NCBI GenBank assembly: GCA_902767285.1
Contig: CACXHC010000185.1
Span: 1 to 11,330, forward strand
Reading direction: 5' to 3'
Origin: an uncultured Ruminococcus sp.
Lineage (GTDB): Bacteria; Bacillota; Clostridia; Oscillospirales; Acutalibacteraceae
DNA: 11,330 bases
Translations under genes and position numbers: made by a program
The notes under the pieces: generated by a model
Told to the model about the DNA's origin: nothing
The model's input: only the letters and a program-made list of their open reading frames with translations
Databases searched by the model: none
In this document: positions 6,966-11,330 of the stretch, piece by piece
Numbering within the stretch: position 1 is the stretch's first letter
Layout of the letters: each line of letters starts with the position of its first letter

Positions 6966-9900
6966 TATTGCCGTCATCTCCTTTCTCTTCATCTTTGCTG
7001 TAAAGTTTTTCTATATTTATTTCACCGCTTTCGATAAGACCAAGGAAAATATCAAGCAATTCGGGATCAAACTGTGTCCCTCTGCCGTTGCGAAGTTCAT
7101 TCATAACGTAATCGAAATCCTGACGCTTTCTGTAAATACGATTAGCAGTCATAGCATCGAAGGCATCGGCGATAGCAATAATACGTCCGTACAGCGGAAT
7201 ATCTTTTCCCGAAAGATGGTCGGGATAACCTTTGCCGTCATACCTTTCGTGATGATACCTCGCACCGTCATCGGCATGCTTAACGAGCGTGAACTCTTTC
7301 AAGATTTCGGCACCACGCATTACATGAGTTTTCATAATTTTGTATTCTTCATAAGTCAGTCGAGAAGGTTTATTCAAAATGGCATCGGGAATGCCTATTT
7401 TACCTATATCATGAAGCAAAGCGGATTTTCTGATATTTTCGAGTTCTTCTTCATCGAATCCGCATTTCTCGGCTATTTTGACAGTGTACTCCGAAACACG
7501 CTGAGAATGTTGACTTGTGCGAACGTCTTTTGCGTCCACAGTTTTAGCAATAGCAAGAATAGTTTCGTTGCCAAGCTTAACTTGCTGAAGTGCAAGTGAC
7601 AATTTGGCTTGTTGAATTTCGAGAGTTCTCTGCATTTGCATTCTTGTTATAAACCAAGTAAGCCAGCCTATGAATAACCCTCCGAAAGCAATCATGTATA
7701 CAATAAACCATTTATTGTCGTAAATAGCCCTTTCTTTTTCGAAACTGTATGAACATTCTTCCAGACTTTTTCCAGTTTCGGGGTCGAGTATTGCCAAACG
7801 GAATTCGTATTCTCCGGCAGGGAGATTTGTATACACTATATGCGAAAGCTCGGTTTGCGAAACGCTTTTCCACGAGTCGTCAAGCCCTTCGAGCTTATAA
7901 GAAATAGTTGGATTTTCAAGAGTATAGTTGACTATTTCGGGAACCAGCTCTATACTTTTAACATCTTTTTCGATTATAATACCGGTTCTGTTTTTACTCA
8001 AAAAAGATTTTCCATCCAAAAGTATTTCCGGAATCATTAATCTGTAAAAACGGCGTTTTGTTTTGTAAGCATCTAAATTAACGCTGAAAACACCTCTGTC
8101 AGTTGAAAAATAGGCATTTTTATTTTCGTCTATGGCATTCCAAGCGTTAGATGTCAAAGAACCAATCAAACCAACTTTCGAGTTAAGCACAATATAGTCG
8201 AGATTTCTTCCCGAAATAAGATTTTCTCTTTGACACACATAAATTCCGGAACTTCCCGTAACAAATATATCGCCGTCATCATCAAGAATCAAATCAAAGT
8301 TATTCGAATAAGGAAAATTTTTAAACTCATTTATTTTATCATTTTTAAGGTAGCACAATCCGTTGCCCGTGGAAACAAAAACATCATTTTTATTTAAATC
8401 TCCGACCATTCGAAGAATAACATCGGAGGTAAGTCCGTCATCTCTTGTATAATTTTTTACGACTTTTTTGTCTTTTATTACGGCAATACCGTTGCCATCA
8501 GTACCGGCAAGCACAGTTCCATCGGGATATTCGTATATACAAAGAACTTCTGCGGCACCCATATCCTCACCAAAAATAAGACGTCCGGTAATTTGTTCGT
8601 CTTTAATGAAATACAGACCCAAATCTCCTCCCACAATAACAGAACCGTCACTCAACTCCATACAAACACGAACCCGAGAGCCTATGCCGTATTGTTCGCC
8701 GTCAAATCTGACTATATCTCCGTTGCTTTTTACTTTTATTAAGCCTTTGCTGTAACTGCATATCCACAAATTATTAGAAGAATCTTTTATAATACAGCGA
8801 ACTCTCGTATCTGAAAGTAATTTAGTAAGCTCATTTTCCACGATTTTTTTATTTGCTGTATCTATTATTGAAAGCCCTCCGTCCATTCCGATATATATAT
8901 AATTATCCTTAAGAGCAGTAGTATTTACAACTTGCTGTTCGAGTCCGTACTCGGCGAAAATATCGGTAAAAGGGGAGGCGGAAAGCTGCATAAGTCCCAT
9001 TCTTGACGATGCTATCCACAGATTGCCTTGATAATCCACCACCATTTTTTCGAGTGAATAATTAAAACCTTCGGTTTCAAGATGTTCAAAATTCTTTCTT
9101 TGATGTATTGTACCAACGCCGTTATCCGAAAGCACCCAAACAACATCATTATCAGATATATAAATATTATTGAGTCCGGAAAGCGATTCACAATTTATAT
9201 TTTCAGAACACTCGGCACTTTTTTCGCCTACATTATATATTAATACATGACCGTCGGCAGTACCTGCAAAAAGTTCTCCGCTTTTGCCGAAAGTACAGCA
9301 AGTAAATTTGACATCGGTATCGTCAGAGATTATTTCATAGACAACATCGCCTTCTCTGAGAATATATATCTTCCCCGACCCGGTAGTAACGGCAACGTTG
9401 CCGTTATCATCGGCAGATGATGATTTTGCAAACAAAACGTCGTCCAAAGTTTTTATTATATGGATACCTGTTTCGAGCCGAGCCACAGCCATTTTGTCGG
9501 AAGTTCCGATATAATAAAGCCCATCTGAGCTTTGAGTAATACTGCGAACCGAATTATTCGGCAAACCTGTATAGTCATTTGAAGAAGCCATAATTTTTTC
9601 ATGGATTGAAAGAACAACACCGTTGTCATTTGTACCAATCCACAATCTGCTTTCGGTATCAACAAAAAGACAGTTTACGTTTTTTACGGAATCAAATTCG
9701 TCCATGTGTCGAAAAGTATTTCCGTTATATCTGTACAAACCCGAGTAACTGCCCGCCCACAGAATACCGTCTTTAGTTTGAACAACATCGTTTGCATGAC
9801 CGCATGAAAGACCGTTGTCACCGTTATAAATTTTTCGTATATATGACGAACTTTCGGAATCCGAAATATTGTCTGCACTTGCATGAATATTTATTTCACA

Positions 9901-10563
9901 TAAGAAAGACAGAGCGGCGGGAATCAAAAACAGTGCAGTTATACTTTTTATGGCAGATAAAGTTTTATTTCTGTCATTTGCCGAAATTTTCTTTTTATCT
10001 GCGATTTTTGATTTTTTCGCATGAATGGACTGTATTACATAAAATACACCAACAATTGAAACGAGCTTATCTGTAAATTCGAGATACAATTGACCTATAA
10101 ATGCCGCAAGATTTTTAGGCATACCGTTGACCATAAAAAAATCTCTAACACCGTCACCGAGAACGTTACCTGTATCTGTATCGAAATATATTGCATTTAG
10201 TATTGTAGAAAAAATCACCGAAACAATTGTAACAATTCCGGTAATGGACATAGCATGAAACAGCGTATCAAAAAATTTTCGGCGAGCTGCTATTCCCACG
10301 CAAAGACCGACTATAATTCCCGACAAACAATAAATAACCGGTTTGTTATTCCAAAAAGACATAATAATGCTTGATGTAAAACCCACAACAGCACCGCATA
10401 TAGGTCCAAAAATATATGCGGCGAAAATCGTACCGAACGAATCCATCATAGCAGGAACAGAATATAAATCTGTAAAAATATCTCCGCCCACGTTTAAGGC
10501 AATACATATCAAAGTTATTACAGAAACTTTAACGGCTAATCCAAAACGGCTTTTTCCGGTCAT
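6949..10563 (-). CDS. Propeller/Y_Y_Y sensor with C-terminal HD-GYP phosphodiesterase domain
   Basis: This 1204-aa protein is built as a one-component transmembrane sensor. Residues 8-225 hold about six hydrophobic segments; the part with DSFGTIFAAYIFGPICGAVV (41-60) resembles an ECF-transporter S component. Residues about 240-830 contain roughly 14 Reg_prop repeats (ILWAGSYSGLYRYNG, RLWIGTNDNGV, NLWICSYSKGLIKV and others), enough for two seven-blade propellers outside the cell. A Y_Y_Y domain (about 845-940) includes YKLEGLDDSWK and YTNLPAGEYEFRL. A TM helix (952-973) and a short helical linker lead to HD-GYP (about 1000-1180). Its metal and catalytic residues are present: H1019, H1051-D1052 with K1055 (HDIGK), H1080, H1104-H1105, DGKGYP (1109-1114) and D1133. 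HD-GYP enzymes hydrolyse c-di-GMP or related dinucleotides. AAGAGGA (10571-10577), with GAGG 8 nt upstream, supports the start at 10563 over an in-frame ATG at 10626. First operon gene. The propeller ligand is unknown. Confidence 0.93.
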   Translation of the reverse strand: MTGKSRFGLAVKVSVITLICIALNVGGDIFTDLYSVPAMMDSFGTIFAAYIFGPICGAVVGFTSSIIMSFWNNKPVIYCLSGIIVGLCVGIAARRKFFDTLFHAMSITGIVTIVSVIFSTILNAIYFDTDTGNVLGDGVRDFFMVNGMPKNLAAFIGQLYLEFTDKLVSIVGVFYVIQSIHAKKSKIADKKKISANDRNKTLSAIKSITALFLIPAALSFLCEINIHASADNISDSESSSYIRKIYNGDNGLSCGHANDVVQTKDGILWAGSYSGLYRYNGNTFRHMDEFDSVKNVNCLFVDTESRLWIGTNDNGVVLSIHEKIMASSNDYTGLPNNSVRSITQSSDGLYYIGTSDKMAVARLETGIHIIKTLDDVLFAKSSSADDNGNVAVTTGSGKIYILREGDVVYEIISDDTDVKFTCCTFGKSGELFAGTADGHVLIYNVGEKSAECSENINCESLSGLNNIYISDNDVVWVLSDNGVGTIHQRKNFEHLETEGFNYSLEKMVVDYQGNLWIASSRMGLMQLSASPFTDIFAEYGLEQQVVNTTALKDNYIYIGMDGGLSIIDTANKKIVENELTKLLSDTRVRCIIKDSSNNLWICSYSKGLIKVKSNGDIVRFDGEQYGIGSRVRVCMELSDGSVIVGGDLGLYFIKDEQITGRLIFGEDMGAAEVLCIYEYPDGTVLAGTDGNGIAVIKDKKVVKNYTRDDGLTSDVILRMVGDLNKNDVFVSTGNGLCYLKNDKINEFKNFPYSNNFDLILDDDGDIFVTGSSGIYVCQRENLISGRNLDYIVLNSKVGLIGSLTSNAWNAIDENKNAYFSTDRGVFSVNLDAYKTKRRFYRLMIPEILLDGKSFLSKNRTGIIIEKDVKSIELVPEIVNYTLENPTISYKLEGLDDSWKSVSQTELSHIVYTNLPAGEYEFRLAILDPETGKSLEECSYSFEKERAIYDNKWFIVYMIAFGGLFIGWLTWFITRMQMQRTLEIQQAKLSLALQQVKLGNETILAIAKTVDAKDVRTSQHSQRVSEYTVKIAEKCGFDEEELENIRKSALLHDIGKIGIPDAILNKPSRLTYEEYKIMKTHVMRGAEILKEFTLVKHADDGARYHHERYDGKGYPDHLSGKDIPLYGRIIAIADAFDAMTANRIYRKRQDFDYVMNELRNGRGTQFDPELLDIFLGLIESGEINIEKLYSKDEEKGDDGNNENKS
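6978..6984 (-). promoter_or_regulatory. Ribosome binding site AAAGGAG of the BMP gene, inside the upstream gene
   Basis: Minus-strand AAAGGAG lies within the last codons of the HD-GYP gene. The ATG at 6977 touches it with no spacer, whereas the ATG at 6965 is 12 nt away, so 6965 is the likelier start. Confidence 0.65.
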
Positions 10564-10643
10564 AAAATATTCCTCTTTTACAAAATAATTGTTCACAGTA
10601 CGGTGTAACGGCACATCAAATGCCATACATATATATACAGTAT

Positions 10644-10672
10644 ATTATAGCATATTTTGGTTAAATTCACAA
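10644..10672 (-). promoter_or_regulatory. SigA-type promoter of the four-gene c-di-GMP operon
   Basis: On the minus strand TTGTGA (10672-10667) is followed after exactly 17 nt by TATAAT (10649-10644), a perfect -10. Transcription would begin near 10637, giving a leader of about 74 nt before the ATG at 10563. No c-di-GMP riboswitch or other recognised structured RNA is visible in that leader; there is only a short GGCA/TGCC inverted repeat (about 10609-10623). No comparably clear promoter was seen between the four genes. Confidence 0.65.
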
Positions 10673-10812
10673 TAGCCTACAACTGCTGTATCTGACAAAA
10701 AATCATCACATATTTTGAACAAAATACTCAAATATATTTTAAGATAACAGTCATCAAATATCTGTTTGACTAAAATTGCGATAAATTACTCCTGTAAAAA
10801 ATCAATTATATG
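10673..10812. other. Divergent intergenic region with repeats, no gene
   Basis: Together with both promoters this belongs to a gene-free stretch of about 314 nt (10564-10877). It is very AT-rich. It holds a perfect inverted repeat TATTTTG-AA-CAAAATA (10711-10726) and a near-identical direct repeat TCATCACATAT (10703-10713) and TCATCAAATAT (10751-10761), 48 nt apart. These could be protein binding sites between the divergent promoters. No RNA gene or conserved small ORF is seen. Confidence 0.4.
10711..10726. repeat. Inverted repeat TATTTTG-AA-CAAAATA, candidate operator
   Basis: The two 7-nt arms are perfectly complementary and flank a 2-nt spacer. It sits about 40 nt upstream of the operon's -35 box and about 90 nt upstream of the regulator's -35 box, so it could bind a regulator acting on either. 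A/T-only composition makes chance occurrence likely. Confidence 0.25.
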
Positions 10813-10841
10813 TTGATATTATATCAAAAAAAAGGTATAAT
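10813..10841 (+). promoter_or_regulatory. Near-consensus SigA promoter of the XRE gene with overlapping palindrome
   Basis: TTGATA (10813-10818) and TATAAT (10836-10841) are separated by 17 nt, the ideal arrangement. Transcription would begin near 10848, about 30 nt before the start codon. The -35 box is part of a perfect 15-nt palindrome, TTGATAT-T-ATATCAA (10813-10827). Overlap of -35 by a palindrome is the usual position of an operator for a repressor, probably the XRE protein itself. Confidence 0.75.
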
Positions 10842-10915
10842 GACAACATAAATTTTTTATGTTTAGGAGATTTGATTATGGCAAGTATAGGAGAGCAAAT
10901 CAAAAAATATCGAAT

Positions 10916-10922
10916 AAAAAAG
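10916..10922 (+). other. A AAA AAG slippery heptamer at the first frame break
   Basis: In the frame of the ATG at 10878 the codons are ATA AAA AAG GAT, so A AAA AAG is positioned exactly as in the E. coli dnaX -1 frameshift site. A one-base backward slip gives KKGYTQEKL, the expected HTH sequence. An AGGAG lies about 22 nt upstream, farther than the usual stimulator distance, and no strong downstream stem was noticed, so programmed frameshifting is possible but not favoured. Confidence 0.4.
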
Positions 10923-11089
10923 GATACACTCAGGAAAAACTTGGAAGCATAATCGGAGTTACTACACAGGCAGTTTCAAAGTGGGAGAGAGGGAGTGTTC
11001 CGGATGCAGAAATGATCCCTTTTATAGCAGATGCCCTTGATGTAGATATTAACTCTCTTTACGGAAGAGAAGAACAGGATATTCAGGTA

Positions 11090-11096
11090 TTTTTTT
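11090..11096 (+). other. Seven-T run at the second frame break
   Basis: The HTH frame reads GTA TTT TTT TAC and soon meets a stop after ARGFSTGI (TGA at 11147-11149). Removing one T gives GTA TTT TTT ACC and joins the coding frame that continues to the window end. This is opposite in sign to the first break, so the two together restore frame. It marks an indel, assembly error or polymerase slippage point. Confidence 0.6.
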
Positions 11097-11330
11097 ACCA
11101 AAAGACTGAGCCGGCTTCCTCAGCAAGAGGCTTTTCAACTGGCATTTGATACCTGCTGGTCGATATTTTTCGGACTTGTCGGCGATTCCGATTTTACTGA
11201 TGATTTTACCGATACATTCATAGGCCGTTCCGACATACACAAAGAAAAATCTCAAGATTACTATTTAACTATAAATGAGCAAATTAAAAAAATGCACAAA
11301 AATAAAGACAACGACTCGAAAATGAGTTAC

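Larger units (their letters stand above)
10878..11330 (+). pseudogene. XRE-family (HTH_3) transcriptional regulator broken by two single-base indels; runs off the window
   Basis: The start at 10878 is set by TAGGAG (10864-10869) 8 nt upstream. The first frame reads MASIGEQIKKYRIKK and then goes out of frame, stopping at 10950-10952. The HTH continues in the -1 frame from 10922 (GYTQEKLGSIIGVTTQAVS, then KWERGSVPDAEMIPFIADAL). After a 7-T run at 11090-11096 the natural continuation returns to the first frame (TKRLSRLPQQEAFQLAFD..., open to the edge). Joined, it is a typical XRE repressor with an N-terminal HTH of about 65 residues and the helical C-terminal domain often found in clostridial relatives. 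One missing A and one extra T explain everything. Options are sequencing error, a decayed gene, or slippage during expression. Divergent from the c-di-GMP operon, it is a candidate regulator of that operon and of itself. Confidence 0.75.

Noticed and set aside
6883..7599. 238-codon plus-strand open frame with hydrophobic N-terminus
   Set aside because: It lies antisense to the HD-GYP catalytic domain and the BMP N-terminus, both clearly recognisable; no ribosome binding site or family match was seen, and hydrophobicity is a reflection of the opposite strand.
10564..10626. N-terminal extension of the HD-GYP protein from the ATG at 10626
   Set aside because: No ribosome binding site precedes it and it lies only about 11 nt after the predicted transcription start; the ATG at 10563 has GAGG at an 8-nt spacing.
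10564..10637. Possible c-di-GMP (GEMM) riboswitch in the operon leader
   Set aside because: The leader is only about 74 nt, AT-rich, and lacks the conserved GEMM core elements; only short weak inverted repeats are present.
10859..11149. Plus-strand frame starting MFRRFDYGKYRRANQ as the XRE start
   Set aside because: Its ATG has no ribosome binding site and its first 20 residues do not resemble an HTH regulator, whereas the ATG at 10878 has a good site and gives the family-typical MASIGEQIKKYR.
1..11330. CRISPR arrays, tRNA/rRNA genes, insertion sequences or phage genes
   Set aside because: No regularly spaced repeats, no cloverleaf-like sequence, no transposase or integrase motifs and no terminal inverted repeats with target duplications were seen.

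Overview
The window comes from a low-GC, AT-rich genome with strong AGGAGG-type ribosome binding sites and sigma70/SigA-type promoters. Its protein families (7TM-GGDEF-EAL, Reg_prop sensors, BMP-family binding protein, short XRE regulator) suggest a clostridial Firmicute, most likely of the Ruminococcus/Oscillospiraceae type. That placement is inferred from style and families, not from a marker gene.

Layout. Almost the whole window is one minus-strand operon of four large genes, transcribed from a promoter near 10644-10672. In order of transcription: (1) a 1204-aa membrane protein with an ECF-S-like membrane domain, a large extracytoplasmic two-component-regulator propeller, a Y_Y_Y domain, a TM helix and a cytoplasmic HD-GYP domain (6949-10563); (2) a membrane-anchored BMP/PnrA-like substrate-binding protein whose start overlaps gene 1 (5712-6965); (3) a 1101-aa cytoplasmic protein with a degenerate ATPase-like N-terminus, TPR-like repeats, a GAF-like domain and an intact GGDEF domain (2314-5619); (4) a 7TM protein with a degenerate GGDEF and an intact EAL domain (271-2235). 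Two strong hairpins (203-238, 72-109) close the operon. The first 36 bases may be the tail of a converging gene.

To the right, a divergent promoter (TTGATA-17-TATAAT) overlapped by a perfect palindrome drives a plus-strand XRE regulator that runs off the window. As written, that gene is broken by two single-base homopolymer indels of opposite sign (A-run 10916-10921, T-run 11090-11096). The first lies in a canonical A AAA AAG slippery heptamer.

How the genes may work together. The operon encodes one intact cyclic-di-GMP synthase (GGDEF) and two kinds of phosphodiesterase (EAL and HD-GYP). It also carries two extracytoplasmic ligand-sensing modules (propeller/Y_Y_Y and a solo BMP protein) with no transporter genes beside them. 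The simplest reading is a self-contained sensory module that converts one or more external ligands, perhaps a nucleoside or a glycan, into c-di-GMP levels. An unusual feature sits between genes 2 and 3: the strong ribosome binding site of gene 3 serves an in-frame ATG GTA TAA mini-ORF inside a hairpin, and the real gene starts 11 codons downstream with a weak site.
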